Shown one piece after another: positions 7,829-18,102 of a DNA stretch of 64,000 bases. Below the pieces are notes generated by a model. The model searched no databases and had not been told where the DNA came from. It saw only the letters and a list, made by a program, of their open reading frames with translations. The stretch's first letter is position 1. Each line of letters opens with the position of its first letter. The stretch comes from Candidatus Nitrospira neomarina (GTDB lineage: Bacteria > Nitrospirota > Nitrospiria > Nitrospirales > UBA8639). Where the stretch lies: positions 1,364,001 to 1,428,000 of the forward strand of contig NZ_CP116968.1 of NCBI RefSeq assembly GCF_032051675.1, read 5' to 3'. The translations under genes and the position numbers were made by a program.

Positions 7829-10642
7829 CTACTGAATCTCCCAATCTGTGGAGGTTGAGCCTGGGAACCCCACGGCGGAAATCGTTAATCCATTCATCAG
7901 CCACACCGCTACCGTCCCATTCCGGCTATTACGCCAAATGACATCCGCTCTGCCATCGCCATTCACATCCCGCGCCTCTGACATCTGCCAGACGGCCGGG
8001 ACGCCACCCGGAAATCCTGAAGCGGCAATGGTGGTGCCGTTCATTAACCAGATTGCGGTACTGCTGTCAGTCGTATTGCGCCAAATCAGGTCCGCCTTCC
8101 CATCCCCGTTCACATCGCCCACACCCGTGACCTTAAAGGCCGTGGAAGCGCTTCCAGGAAAACCTACGGCCGTCACCGACAACCCGTTCATCAGCCATAC
8201 AGCCACTGCCCCACTGTTGCCGTTGCGCCAGATGACATCCGCCTTGTTATCCCCATTCACATCGCCCACACCCGTGATGTGCCAGGCCTCCGGCACTCCT
8301 CCCGGAAACCCTGAGGCGGCAATGGTGGTGCCGTTCATCAACCAGATCGCGGTACTACCATCAGTGGTATTGCGCCAAATCAGATCCGCCTTCCCATCCC
8401 CGTTCACATCGCCCACGCCCATGATCTCAAAGGCGAGCGAGGCGCTACCCGGAAAGCCTGTTGAAACAATCGTTAACCCGTCCATCAACCACACGGCCAC
8501 TGCCCCATTGGTGCCGTTGCGCCAAATAACATCGGCCTTATTATCTCCATTCACATCGCCCACCCCGGCGATGTGCCAGGCCATGGTCACTCCACCGGGA
8601 AACCCTGAGGCCGCAATCGTCGTCCCATCCATCAACCAAATTGCGGTGTTGCCATTAGAATTGTTCCGCCAAACCAGATCAGCTTTGCCATTGGCATCGA
8701 GATCTCCCAAGGCCGGTGCGGTCCTGAGCGGGACCAAGGTCAAGGCTGTCGTCACAAAAAAGTCAGGGCCCGAGAGCGCAACCGCAGTTCTGGTTTTATT
8801 GTTCACATGGATTGTTTCAAACAGAATATTCTTGGAAAATCCTGAGGTCACCTTATGCTGACCTGAAAAATGATACAGGAGGTCAGGCGACGATCCTACC
8901 CCAATCGTCTCACTCTCCCGAAAATTCGGTTGTCCGGCCACGGCGCCGGCCGAGACATCCAGGAATTCCGTCGTAGCTCCCGTCGTTGTATTGACCGTAT
9001 AAATCCGTGCCGGAAACACGGTCGCCCCTCCAGGCACCGGTCGATTGTCGGTAATCGCATAGAGGATCCCGGCTGCATCAAACGCCAGATCCATGAAGTT
9101 TCCCAGAAGTTTGGCCTTTTGGGTAGCCACGCCCGTCCTGGGATTAATGGTCACTAACCGGCGGGCACTGTTCACTTCTGACGTCACGACAAGCAAGCCC
9201 CATAGCAGACCGGTCCCAGGCTCGGTGGCCAACCCCCGTCCTCCCTCTATTGATTCGCCCGTCGATAAGGACAGAGGGATCGTGGCCAGGGTGGCCCCAG
9301 TCTCGGGATTGAGCCGATACAGATTTGGCCGGGCCCCGGACTGTTGCGCAAGCGTCAGCTCTTCCACGGAATACAGCGTGGACCCGACAAACGCCAAACC
9401 ATGGGTGCGGTGGTTCAGATCCGCAATTTTGGTGACGACTCCATCAGTGCGAAGACGGTAGAGGCTATTCACGAGCGGTCCGATTCTGGGATCATTTTGT
9501 ACACCCATCAGAAAAACCGGCGGTCCGGAGGAAATGACCAGGGCCACCGAACTTCCCGGAGTCACCTTTATTCCTGGCACTGGTGTTTGATTAATGACGG
9601 TCCCGCTGGGCACCGTTTCACTATTGGCGGTCGTCACGGTCCCCACCGTTAAGCCCGCCGCGATCAGAGTCGATTGGGCGCTGCTCTGTGTCAACCCCAC
9701 GACATTGGGCACGGTCGTTCCCAGCGACACCACCAAAGCAACCGCACTTCCAGGGTTCACAGTTGTGCCGGCCCCCGGGTTTTGACTCATCACTCTACCA
9801 GCCGCTACGGTGGCGCTATTGGCCATGGTCACGGATCCCAGGGTTAAGCCAGCAGAGATCAGGGCTTTTTGGGCGTCGGCTTGCGTGCGACCAACCACAT
9901 TCGGGACTTGTGTCCCTTGGGACACGACCAGGGCCACAGCACTTCCCGCCGCTACCTTTTTTCCGGCTACCGGATTTTGACTAATAACCTTTCCTGTGGC
10001 CACGGTGCCACTAATGGCTGTCGTCACTGCACCGACGGTCAAACCAGCCGTGGTAATCGCCGATTGAGCGGCCGCCTGCGTCATGCCCACCACATTCGGG
10101 ACTGTGCTACCTAGTGATACCACCAGGTCGACCGGACTCCCAAATGCCACCTTGGTTCCCGCCGTGGGGTTTTGACTGATAACCTTGCCTGCCGCCACCG
10201 TCGCACTATTGGCCGATGTCACCGTCCCAACTTTCAGCCCTGCTTTGGTCAGATCCTTTTGGGCGTCAGCTTGCTTTCGACCGACGACGTCGGGGACTGC
10301 CACTCCAGACACCACCAGATCAACCTTCGTCCCTCGGACGACATTAATTCCTGCTGCCGGGTCTTGAATGATGACAGTACCGGGCGGGACGGTGGCATTA
10401 TTAGCCGAGGTTACTTTTCCCACCCTCAAATTGGCCTTGATAATATCCGCCTCCGCCTTAGCCTGTGAGCTGCCCACGACATTGGGGACTTCAACGGCTC
10501 TTGCCGTCTCAGGTAAGGCACAGGTCAGGAAGAGTAAACTGCCTAGGACCATTAGCTGTAAAACCAGAAACTTGAGGGCCTGACGGGTTCCCTTGTGCGT
10601 GCGGTTCAAGATCTGCTGATGCTGAACTTTCATTGCGTCCAT
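7829..10642 (-). CDS. Secreted PASTA / propeller-like / FG-GAP protein, paralogue 1 (5 PASTA)
   Basis: An exported protein of about 937 residues. After a signal peptide (LVLQLMVLGSLLFLTC, then ARAVEVP) come five PASTA domains of about 65 residues, each opening VPNVVG or VPDVVG and ending near VDLVVS or VALVVS. PASTA domains bind peptidoglycan fragments in Ser/Thr kinases and PBPs. A central domain of about 270 residues follows (opening FLMGVQNDP, with LYRLNPETGAT, LAFDAAGILYAITDN and ARIYTVN), which looks like a beta propeller. Then come six FG-GAP/VCBS-like repeats with calcium-loop motifs such as DVNGDGKAD, ending WEIQ. I prefer ATG 10642: the longer frame begins with TTG at 10687, and GGAG upstream of 10642 lies in a stretch (TGCTGAATGGAG) also found before paralogue 2. 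Probable role is cell-surface adhesion or wall binding, by domain inference. Confidence 0.8.
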   Translation of the reverse strand: MDAMKVQHQQILNRTHKGTRQALKFLVLQLMVLGSLLFLTCALPETARAVEVPNVVGSSQAKAEADIIKANLRVGKVTSANNATVPPGTVIIQDPAAGINVVRGTKVDLVVSGVAVPDVVGRKQADAQKDLTKAGLKVGTVTSANSATVAAGKVISQNPTAGTKVAFGSPVDLVVSLGSTVPNVVGMTQAAAQSAITTAGLTVGAVTTAISGTVATGKVISQNPVAGKKVAAGSAVALVVSQGTQVPNVVGRTQADAQKALISAGLTLGSVTMANSATVAAGRVMSQNPGAGTTVNPGSAVALVVSLGTTVPNVVGLTQSSAQSTLIAAGLTVGTVTTANSETVPSGTVINQTPVPGIKVTPGSSVALVISSGPPVFLMGVQNDPRIGPLVNSLYRLRTDGVVTKIADLNHRTHGLAFVGSTLYSVEELTLAQQSGARPNLYRLNPETGATLATIPLSLSTGESIEGGRGLATEPGTGLLWGLLVVTSEVNSARRLVTINPRTGVATQKAKLLGNFMDLAFDAAGILYAITDNRPVPGGATVFPARIYTVNTTTGATTEFLDVSAGAVAGQPNFRESETIGVGSSPDLLYHFSGQHKVTSGFSKNILFETIHVNNKTRTAVALSGPDFFVTTALTLVPLRTAPALGDLDANGKADLVWRNNSNGNTAIWLMDGTTIAASGFPGGVTMAWHIAGVGDVNGDNKADVIWRNGTNGAVAVWLMDGLTIVSTGFPGSASLAFEIMGVGDVNGDGKADLIWRNTTDGSTAIWLMNGTTIAASGFPGGVPEAWHITGVGDVNGDNKADVIWRNGNSGAVAVWLMNGLSVTAVGFPGSASTAFKVTGVGDVNGDGKADLIWRNTTDSSTAIWLMNGTTIAASGFPGGVPAVWQMSEARDVNGDGRADVIWRNSRNGTVAVWLMNGLTISAVGFPGSTSTDWEIQ

Positions 10643-10740
10643 GTCGTGTATGCTCCATTCAGCAACAATCGAGGAACCATATAACAAAACACGGTTTCGA
10701 ATTCATACTCTGGCCCCAGCGATCCCTCTTTCGAATGGCT

Positions 10741-10765
10741 CTCCTGCTTTTTATTATGGCAGGAG
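10741..10765 (-). terminator. Hairpin downstream of paralogue 2
   Basis: A perfect 7-bp stem CTCCTGC/GCAGGAG with an 11-base AT-rich loop lies 30 bp beyond the stop codon of the 10797-14021 gene. There is no run of T after the stem, so the assignment is weak. Confidence 0.3.
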
Positions 10766-10796
10766 TGGATATGCCTGGATATGCCTTAACCAATGC

Positions 10797-13700
10797 CTAC
10801 TGAATCTCCCAGTCTGAGGGAGCAGAGCCAGGGAAACCCACGCTTGAAATCGATGCCCCATTCATCAACCAGACGGCCACGGTCCCGCTCCGTCCATTAC
10901 GCCAGATAACATCCGATTTCCCATCGCCATTGATATCCCCGACTTGAGAAATCTGCCATGCTAAGGGAACCCCCCCAGGAAAACCGGGGGCAGCAATGGT
11001 GGTCCCATTCATCAGCCAGATGGCGGTACTGCCGTCCGTCGCATTGCGCCAGACCAGATCGGCCTTGCCATCCCCATTTACATCGCCGACGCCTGCAATC
11101 TCAAATGCCGTCGACGCACTGCCGGGAAAGCCGACTCCCGTGATACCTAATCCGTTCATCAACCACACGGCTACGGTGCCGCTCGCACCATTGCGCCAGA
11201 TGACATCCGCCTTACTATCCCCATTCACATCGCCCACACCCGCGATTTGCCAGCCCATCGGCACCCCCCCCGGAAAACCAGGAGCAGCGATTGTCGTTCC
11301 GTTCATCAGCCAGATGGCGGTACTGCCATCAGTCCTGTTGCGCCAGACCAGGTCGGCCTTCTCATCGCCGTTCACATCGCCCACGCCGGAAATCTCAAAC
11401 GCCAGCGATGCGCTTCCGGGAAAACCCACGGACGTCACCGACACGCCATTCATCAGCCACACGGCTACGGTGCCACTTGTACTATTGCGCCAAATGACAT
11501 CCCCCTTACCGTCTCCATTCACATCGCCCACACCCGCAATCCGCCAGGCCGCGGGCACCCCGCCCGGGAATCCTGTAGCTGCGATGGTCGTTCCATTCAT
11601 CAACCAAATGGCCGTGCTGCCATCTTGGGTGTTTTGCCAGATCAAATCGGTCGTGCCGGACGCATCCAGATCGGCCAACGCCGGAGTACCTGTACCCGTA
11701 TTCGTTTTCGTGGGTGGCACCAACGTCAAGGCCGTCGTCACAAAAAAGTCCGGGCCCGAGAGCGCAATGGCTTTTCTGGCCTTCGTGGTTCGATGGATCT
11801 GCTCAAACAAAATATTCTTGGTAAATCCAGAGGTCACCTTATGTTGACCGGAGAGATGATACAGTAGATCCGGCGACGATCCGACCCCTATGGTTTCACT
11901 CTCGCGGAAATTCGGTTGCCCCGCTACGGCGCCGGCCGAGACATTCAGAAATTCCGTCGTGGCCCCCGTCGTCTTATTCACCGTATAAATCCGGGCCGGA
12001 GCCACAGCCCCACCGGATACGGGTCGGTTATCCGTGATGGCATACAGCGTCCCGGCCGCATCAAACGCCAGGTCCATGAAGTTTCCAAACAGTTTCGCCT
12101 TTTGCGTGGCGACGCCGGTCGTCGGATTGATCGTGACTAACCGGCGGAGAGTATTCACCTCGGAGGTCACCACGAGTAACCCCCACAGTTGGTTGGTTCC
12201 GGGCTCCGTGGCCAGACCCCGCCCTCCTTCCAATGATTCCCCTGTCGATAAGGACAGGCGGATCGTGGCCAGCGTGGCCCCGGTGCTGGGATTGAGCCGA
12301 TACAAATTCGGCGGAGTCCCTGCTTGTTTGGCAAGTGTCAGCTCTTCTACGGAATACAAGTTGGATCCGACATAAGCTAAGCCATGTGTGCGGTGCGTGA
12401 GATTTCCAATTTTGGACACCACCCCATCGGTACGAAGTCGATAGAGGCTATTCACCAGGGGCCCGGTCTTGGGATCATTTTGCACTCCCATGAGAAGAAC
12501 CGGTGGACCGGAGGAGATGACCAAACCGACGCCACTACCTGGTGAAACATTCGTCCCCGCTGTGGGGTTTTGACTGATCACATTTCCCGAAGCCACCGTG
12601 TCGCTGAAAACTGACGTCACGTTCCCCACCGTCAAGCCTACACCAGCAATGGCAGCTTGCGCCGCAGCTTGCGATTTGTTGACCACATTGGGCACGGCCG
12701 TTCCCACAGATACGACGAGAGCGACCGCACTGCCTGGGGCCACATTAGACCCAGCTGTCGGATTTTGACTGATGACGTTTCCGATGGCCACCGTCTGACT
12801 GTTGGCCGATGTCACCGTCCCAACTTTCAGACCTGCCGTGCTCAGAGCTGTTTGAGCACTACCTTTCGTACTCCCGACGACATCGGGCACCTTTGCCCCA
12901 AGGGACACAACCAGAGCCACTGCACTACCTGCCTCCACCTTTGCCCCTGCAGCCGGATTCTGACTGATGACCTTGCCCGAGGCCACACTAGAACTATTGG
13001 CCTTGGTCACCCTGCCCACAGTCAGGTTGGCTGAGGTAATTTCCGTTTGCGCCGCCGTTTGCGTCAAGCCCACGACATTCGGCACCACCACCCCCGAGGA
13101 CACCACCAACGTCACAGCACTAGCTGGAGCCACATTGGTCCCGGCCCCCGGAGATTGACTGATGACCGTGCCCGCTGGCACCGTCGTACTGGTCTCCGTG
13201 GTCACTGTCCCCACGGTCAAACCGGAACTTTTAATGGCGGCTTCCGCCGCGGCCTGCGTCAATCCGACCACATTGGGCACCTTCGCTCCCAGGGACACCA
13301 CAAGAGCCACCGCACTGCCCGGAGGCACATTACTCCCCGCAGCCGGCGTTTGACTGATGACCCGTCCGGCCGGCACCGTGGCACTATTGGTTGTCGTCCC
13401 TGTCCCCACCGTGAGACCTGCTGCCGTAATGGCGGTTTCCGCTGCGGCTTTGGTCAACCCTATCAGGTCCGGCACCGCGGTCCCCAGCGAAATCACGAGA
13501 GTTACGGCATTACCGGGCAATACATTGGTTCCCGCTGCGGGGGTTTGACTGATAACATTGCCGATGGGCACCGTGGCACTATTGGCTGTCGTCCCTGTCC
13601 CCACCGTGAGATTTGCTGCCGTAATGGCGGTTTCCGCAGCCGCCTGCGCCAACCCCACCACATTTGGCACCGTCACTCCGGATACCACGAGGTCCACTCG

Positions 13701-14021
13701 ACTCCCCGATACCACATTGATCCCGGCCGCCGGATCCTGACTAATCACTTCGCCGATGGGCACCGTGGCACTATTGGCGGACGTTACGACCCCCACAGAC
13801 AATTCCGAGCTAATAATTGCCGCCTCTGCATTTGATTGTGGGATTCCGACCACATCGGGGACCTCTACGGCACCTGCCGTGGCAGGTACGCCACAGATGA
13901 GAAATACCAGGCACACAAGAAAACCGAACTGCAAAATGATCGAGGCAGGATCTTTTGGCAATTTCTGACAGGTGAAATTCAACATCGTTTCGTTCTGATG
14001 CAGAACTTTCATAAGGTTCAT
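10797..14021 (-). CDS. Secreted PASTA / propeller-like / FG-GAP protein, paralogue 2 (7 PASTA)
   Basis: A protein of about 1074 residues with the same domain order as its neighbours: signal peptide (hydrophobic FGFLVCLVFLICGVPA), seven PASTA domains (openings VPDVVG, VPNVVG, VPDLIG, VPNVVG, VPNVVG, VPDVVG, VPNVVN), the conserved central domain and six FG-GAP-like repeats. The FG-GAP repeats alternate between two forms, one with ADLVWRN and FPGGVP, the other with ADVIWRN and FPGSAS, so the block is three copies of a dimer. The start is set at ATG 14021, nine bases after GGAG; an in-frame ATG at 14036 overlaps that site and is less likely. The central domain is much more conserved between paralogues than the PASTA section, whose length varies. 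Confidence 0.8.
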   Translation of the reverse strand: MNLMKVLHQNETMLNFTCQKLPKDPASIILQFGFLVCLVFLICGVPATAGAVEVPDVVGIPQSNAEAAIISSELSVGVVTSANSATVPIGEVISQDPAAGINVVSGSRVDLVVSGVTVPNVVGLAQAAAETAITAANLTVGTGTTANSATVPIGNVISQTPAAGTNVLPGNAVTLVISLGTAVPDLIGLTKAAAETAITAAGLTVGTGTTTNSATVPAGRVISQTPAAGSNVPPGSAVALVVSLGAKVPNVVGLTQAAAEAAIKSSGLTVGTVTTETSTTVPAGTVISQSPGAGTNVAPASAVTLVVSSGVVVPNVVGLTQTAAQTEITSANLTVGRVTKANSSSVASGKVISQNPAAGAKVEAGSAVALVVSLGAKVPDVVGSTKGSAQTALSTAGLKVGTVTSANSQTVAIGNVISQNPTAGSNVAPGSAVALVVSVGTAVPNVVNKSQAAAQAAIAGVGLTVGNVTSVFSDTVASGNVISQNPTAGTNVSPGSGVGLVISSGPPVLLMGVQNDPKTGPLVNSLYRLRTDGVVSKIGNLTHRTHGLAYVGSNLYSVEELTLAKQAGTPPNLYRLNPSTGATLATIRLSLSTGESLEGGRGLATEPGTNQLWGLLVVTSEVNTLRRLVTINPTTGVATQKAKLFGNFMDLAFDAAGTLYAITDNRPVSGGAVAPARIYTVNKTTGATTEFLNVSAGAVAGQPNFRESETIGVGSSPDLLYHLSGQHKVTSGFTKNILFEQIHRTTKARKAIALSGPDFFVTTALTLVPPTKTNTGTGTPALADLDASGTTDLIWQNTQDGSTAIWLMNGTTIAATGFPGGVPAAWRIAGVGDVNGDGKGDVIWRNSTSGTVAVWLMNGVSVTSVGFPGSASLAFEISGVGDVNGDEKADLVWRNRTDGSTAIWLMNGTTIAAPGFPGGVPMGWQIAGVGDVNGDSKADVIWRNGASGTVAVWLMNGLGITGVGFPGSASTAFEIAGVGDVNGDGKADLVWRNATDGSTAIWLMNGTTIAAPGFPGGVPLAWQISQVGDINGDGKSDVIWRNGRSGTVAVWLMNGASISSVGFPGSAPSDWEIQ

Positions 14022-14212
14022 ATCGTTAGACTCCATTCAGCAAGAATCAGCTGCCCAGTCCACGGCGCCCCAGGCCCGCCTGGCTACACCAGCTACCTAC
14101 GCGCCTGACCCATGGATTGCCGTTGCTTTTTTCGGTGAAATGAAAAAAAAGGGCTTCGTTGTCTCTGCAATGGGGGAGGGTTGGTCGTGTTGTCAACCAG
14201 ATGGATGAAAGA

Positions 14213-14226
14213 TTTCTGATCAGAAA
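14213..14226. promoter_or_regulatory. Perfect 14-bp palindrome upstream of paralogue 2
   Basis: TTTCTGATCAGAAA is its own reverse complement and lies about 190 bp upstream of the 14021 start, in the only sizeable gap inside the array. It could be an operator. No clear promoter hexamers were recognised beside it. Confidence 0.3.
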
Positions 14227-14322
14227 CACGGAAAAAATAAAACTTACTATAACATGAGAGGGTAGACGCGTTCCATCCTTAACAGGTTGGCCTGCTGGTC
14301 CCCATCCGACCGGAATTATTAT

Positions 14323-17300
14323 CTACTGAATCTCCCAGACTGAGGAAGCGGAACCGGGGAAACCCACAGCCGAAATTGACAACCCGTTCATCAGCCAGAC
14401 GGCCACCGTACCACTCGGGCTATTGCGCCAAATGACATCCGCCTTACCATCCCCATTCACATCACCGACTTGAGAAATTTTCCACGCTAAGGGTACCCCG
14501 CCAGGAAAACCGGGGGAAGCAATCGTGGTCCCATTCATCAGCCAGATCGCGGTGCTGCCATCAGTCTGGTTGCGCCAGACCAGGTCGGCTTTGCCATCCG
14601 CGTTCACATCGCCCACGCCCGCAATCTCAAATGCTGTCGATGCACTACCGGGGAAGCCGACTCCCGTGATAGTTAACCCGTTCATCAGCCACACGGCTGC
14701 GGTACCGGTGGTATTGCGCCAGATGATATCGGCTTTGCCATCCCCATTGACATCGCCCACGCCCGCAATTTGCCAGGCCAAAGACAATCCGCCAGGAAAA
14801 CCGGAAGAAGCAATGGTGATCCCATTCATCAGCCAGATCGCGGTGCTGCCATCAGTCTGGTTGCGCCAGACCAGGTCGGCTTTGCCGTCCCCATTCACAT
14901 CGCCCACCCCAGCAATCTCAAACGCCGTTGAGGTACTTCCGGGAAAGCCCACGGATGTCACCGACACCCCGTTCATTAACCACACGGCCAACGTGCCAGT
15001 GGCATTCCGCCAAATGACATCCGCCTTGCCATCGCCGTTCAGATCGCCAACGCCTGCGATCTGCCAAGCCAGCGGCACCCCGCCTGGAAAACCTGAGGCC
15101 GCGATGCTCGATCCGTTCATCAACCAGATCGCGGTGCTACCATCAGTCGTATTCCGCCAAACCAGGTCGGTCGTACCGGATGCATCCAGATCCGCCAAGG
15201 CCGGAAGATTTGGACTCATGGGTGGCACCAACGTCAAGGCCGTCGTCACAAAAAAGTCCGGGCCCGTGATCGAAATTGCGGTTCTGGCTTTATTGTTCAG
15301 ATTGATCGTTTCAAACAGAATATTTTTAGTAAATCCTGACGTCACCTTATGCTGCCCGGAAAGATGATACAGCAGATCAGATGAAGTCCCCATCCCAATC
15401 GTCTCACTTTCTCGAAAATTCGGTTGCCCCGCCACAGCCCCGGCCGAGACATTCAGAAATTCCGTCGTGGCCCCCGTCGTCTTATTCACCGTATAAATTC
15501 GAGCCGGAGCCACTCCCCCGCCGGAAACCGATCGGTTATCCGTGATCGCATACAGTGTCCCGGCCGCATCAAAGGCCAGATCCATAAAGTTTCCAAACAG
15601 TTTGGCCTTTTGGGTGGCCAGGCCCGAGGTCGGATTAATTGTCACTAACCGGCGGGCATTGTTCACTTCGGACGTCACGACGAGCAACCCCCACAACTGA
15701 TTGGTCCCAGGCTCCGTGGCCAGCCCTCGAGCGCCCTCTAACGATTCACTCGTGGATAATGAGAGGGAGATTGTTTCCAGCGTGGCCCCGGTATCGGGAT
15801 TGAGCCGATACATCTTCGGCGGGGTCCCGGCCTGTTGCGAAAGCGTCAGCTCTTCCACGGAATATAGATTAGACCCAACAAAGGCCAAGCCATGCGTACG
15901 ATGCGTCAGATCTGCGACTTTGGTCACCACCCCGTCGGTGCGAAGTCGGTAGAGGCTATTTACCAGGGGCCCGGTCTTGGGATCATTTTGCACTCCCATC
16001 AGAAAAGCCGGCGGTCCGGATGAAATCTCCAGAGCCACCCCACTGCCCGGTTCCACATTCGTCCCCGCCGTCGGATTTTGACTAATCACGGTTCCGAGGG
16101 GAACAGTGTCGCTAAAAACCGCCGTTACCGTCCCGACAGTAAGGCCCGCCGTGATCAAAGCCGTTTGAGCAACACTCTGCGTCAAGCCCACGACATCGGG
16201 TACCTGAGCCCCTAGCGATACCACCAGGGCCACCGCACTCCCAGGCGCTACATTGTTTCCCGCTGTCGGATTTTGACTAATGACCCTACCAATCGCCACG
16301 GTTGGACTCGTGGCGGTCGTCACCGTCCCCACCGTCAAGCCCGCCGTGGTAATCGCGGATTGCGCGGCCGCCTGCGTCAAGCCCACGACATTCGGAACTG
16401 CGGCGCCCAGGGAGACGACAATATTCACTGCACTGCCCGCCGTGACGCTCGTGCCTGACGCGGGAGTTTGACTGATAACTCTCCCAATGGGCACCGACGC
16501 ACTCGTGGCAGTCGTCACCGTCCCCACTGTCAAACCGGCCGTGGTAATCGCGGATTGGGCGGCACCCTGCGTTAAACCGACCACATTCGGCACCACCGGC
16601 CCCAGCGACACCACCAACGCCACCGCACTCCCAGGCGCCACATTGTTTCCGGCCCCTGGATTCTGACTGATGACCTTTCCTTCGGAGACTGTCGCACTAG
16701 CCTCAGTCGTCACAGCCCCCACTGTTAACCCGACATTCGTAATTGCCGTTTGAGCGGCAGCTTGCGCCAAGCCCACGACATTCGGTACCGCAGTGCCCAG
16801 GGAAACGACAATGTTCACCCCACTGCCCGCTGTCACACTCGTTCCCGGTGCAGGAGTTTGACTAATGACCCTCCCAATGGGCACCGACTGACTATTGGCC
16901 GAGGTCACCGTGCCCACTGTCAGGCCGGCATTGGTAATCGCCGTTTGGGCAGCCGACTGGGTTAAGCCCACCACATTCGGCACTGCCGGCCCAGTCGACA
17001 CCACCAGATTCACTGCACTGCCTGGCGCTACGTTGTTCCCGGCCCCTGGATTCTGACTGATGACATTCCCGCTCGGCACCGATGGATGACTGGCTGTCGT
17101 AATGGCCCCTACCGTCAAACCGGCATTGGTAATGGCCGTTTGCGCGGCCGACTGGGTCAAACCCACCACATTCGGCACCGCGGTTCCCAGGGACACCACA
17201 AAGGCAACAGCACTCCCTGGCTCCACATTGCCTCCCGCTACGGGGTTCTGACTAATGACGATTCCAATAGGCACGGTCGCACTATTCGCGGAGGTCACCG

Positions 17301-18102
17301 TCCCCACCGTGAGACCCGCATTGGTAATGGCGGTTTGAGCATTGCTTTGTGTGATCCCCACGACATCCGGCACCGACGCGCCCAGGGACACCACCAAGGC
17401 TACGGCACTGCCCGCCGCCACATTGGTTCCGGCCGCCGGATTCTGACTGATGACATTTCCAATTGCCACAGTCGTACTATTCGCCATCGTCACCGTGCCC
17501 ACCGCAAGGTTGGCACTGGTAATCGCCGATTGCGCCGTGCCTTGGGGCAATCCCACGACATTTGGCACCGCGATACCCAAAGACACCACAAAGGCCACCG
17601 CATTACCCTGAAATACAGGGGTCCCCGCCGCCGGATTCTGACTGATGACGTTTCCAATAGGCACGGTCGCACTATTCGCGGACGTCACCGCCCCCACTGT
17701 GAGACCGGCATTCGTGATAGCAGTTTGGGCATTGCCCTCTGTGACCCCAACCACATTCGGCACCGCCACACCAGAAATCACAAGGTCCACCGGACTGCCC
17801 GGCACCACATTGATCCCAGCTGCCGGATCTTGGTTGATGACGTTGCCAATGGGCACACCACCATCAATGACTGCCGTCACAACTCCCACAGTGAGACCGA
17901 TGTTTATAATCTCTGATTCTGCTGTGGTCTGTGGGCTCCCGATAAAATCAGGGACTTCCACGGCTCTTGCTGTTGCTGGAAAGATAAAGTTGAGGAAAAC
18001 GAGGCTTACGGGAACCAGCAGCCAAAGAAAGATCACCTTGTGACCTTTTGGCAACTTCTGGTGGGTTAGATTCAACCCGTTCAGGTGCTGAACCTTCATC
18101 AC
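14323..18102 (-). CDS. Secreted PASTA / propeller-like / FG-GAP protein, paralogue 3 (10 PASTA)
   Basis: A 1259-residue member of the same family: signal peptide (LWLLVPVSLVFLNFIFPA, then TARAVEVP), ten PASTA domains, the central propeller-like domain and six FG-GAP-like repeats with DxNGDGKAD loops, ending VWEIQ. It begins with GTG 18102 or the adjacent ATG 18099; a G-rich stretch directly before it is a poor ribosome binding site. The N-terminal MKVQH matches the MKVQH and MKVLH of paralogues 1 and 2. The frame is open throughout, so this is the longest apparently intact member. The last and first genes of the array differ mainly in PASTA number, which suggests growth by unequal recombination between PASTA units. 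Confidence 0.8.
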   Translation of the reverse strand: MMKVQHLNGLNLTHQKLPKGHKVIFLWLLVPVSLVFLNFIFPATARAVEVPDFIGSPQTTAESEIINIGLTVGVVTAVIDGGVPIGNVINQDPAAGINVVPGSPVDLVISGVAVPNVVGVTEGNAQTAITNAGLTVGAVTSANSATVPIGNVISQNPAAGTPVFQGNAVAFVVSLGIAVPNVVGLPQGTAQSAITSANLAVGTVTMANSTTVAIGNVISQNPAAGTNVAAGSAVALVVSLGASVPDVVGITQSNAQTAITNAGLTVGTVTSANSATVPIGIVISQNPVAGGNVEPGSAVAFVVSLGTAVPNVVGLTQSAAQTAITNAGLTVGAITTASHPSVPSGNVISQNPGAGNNVAPGSAVNLVVSTGPAVPNVVGLTQSAAQTAITNAGLTVGTVTSANSQSVPIGRVISQTPAPGTSVTAGSGVNIVVSLGTAVPNVVGLAQAAAQTAITNVGLTVGAVTTEASATVSEGKVISQNPGAGNNVAPGSAVALVVSLGPVVPNVVGLTQGAAQSAITTAGLTVGTVTTATSASVPIGRVISQTPASGTSVTAGSAVNIVVSLGAAVPNVVGLTQAAAQSAITTAGLTVGTVTTATSPTVAIGRVISQNPTAGNNVAPGSAVALVVSLGAQVPDVVGLTQSVAQTALITAGLTVGTVTAVFSDTVPLGTVISQNPTAGTNVEPGSGVALEISSGPPAFLMGVQNDPKTGPLVNSLYRLRTDGVVTKVADLTHRTHGLAFVGSNLYSVEELTLSQQAGTPPKMYRLNPDTGATLETISLSLSTSESLEGARGLATEPGTNQLWGLLVVTSEVNNARRLVTINPTSGLATQKAKLFGNFMDLAFDAAGTLYAITDNRSVSGGGVAPARIYTVNKTTGATTEFLNVSAGAVAGQPNFRESETIGMGTSSDLLYHLSGQHKVTSGFTKNILFETINLNNKARTAISITGPDFFVTTALTLVPPMSPNLPALADLDASGTTDLVWRNTTDGSTAIWLMNGSSIAASGFPGGVPLAWQIAGVGDLNGDGKADVIWRNATGTLAVWLMNGVSVTSVGFPGSTSTAFEIAGVGDVNGDGKADLVWRNQTDGSTAIWLMNGITIASSGFPGGLSLAWQIAGVGDVNGDGKADIIWRNTTGTAAVWLMNGLTITGVGFPGSASTAFEIAGVGDVNADGKADLVWRNQTDGSTAIWLMNGTTIASPGFPGGVPLAWKISQVGDVNGDGKADVIWRNSPSGTVAVWLMNGLSISAVGFPGSASSVWEIQ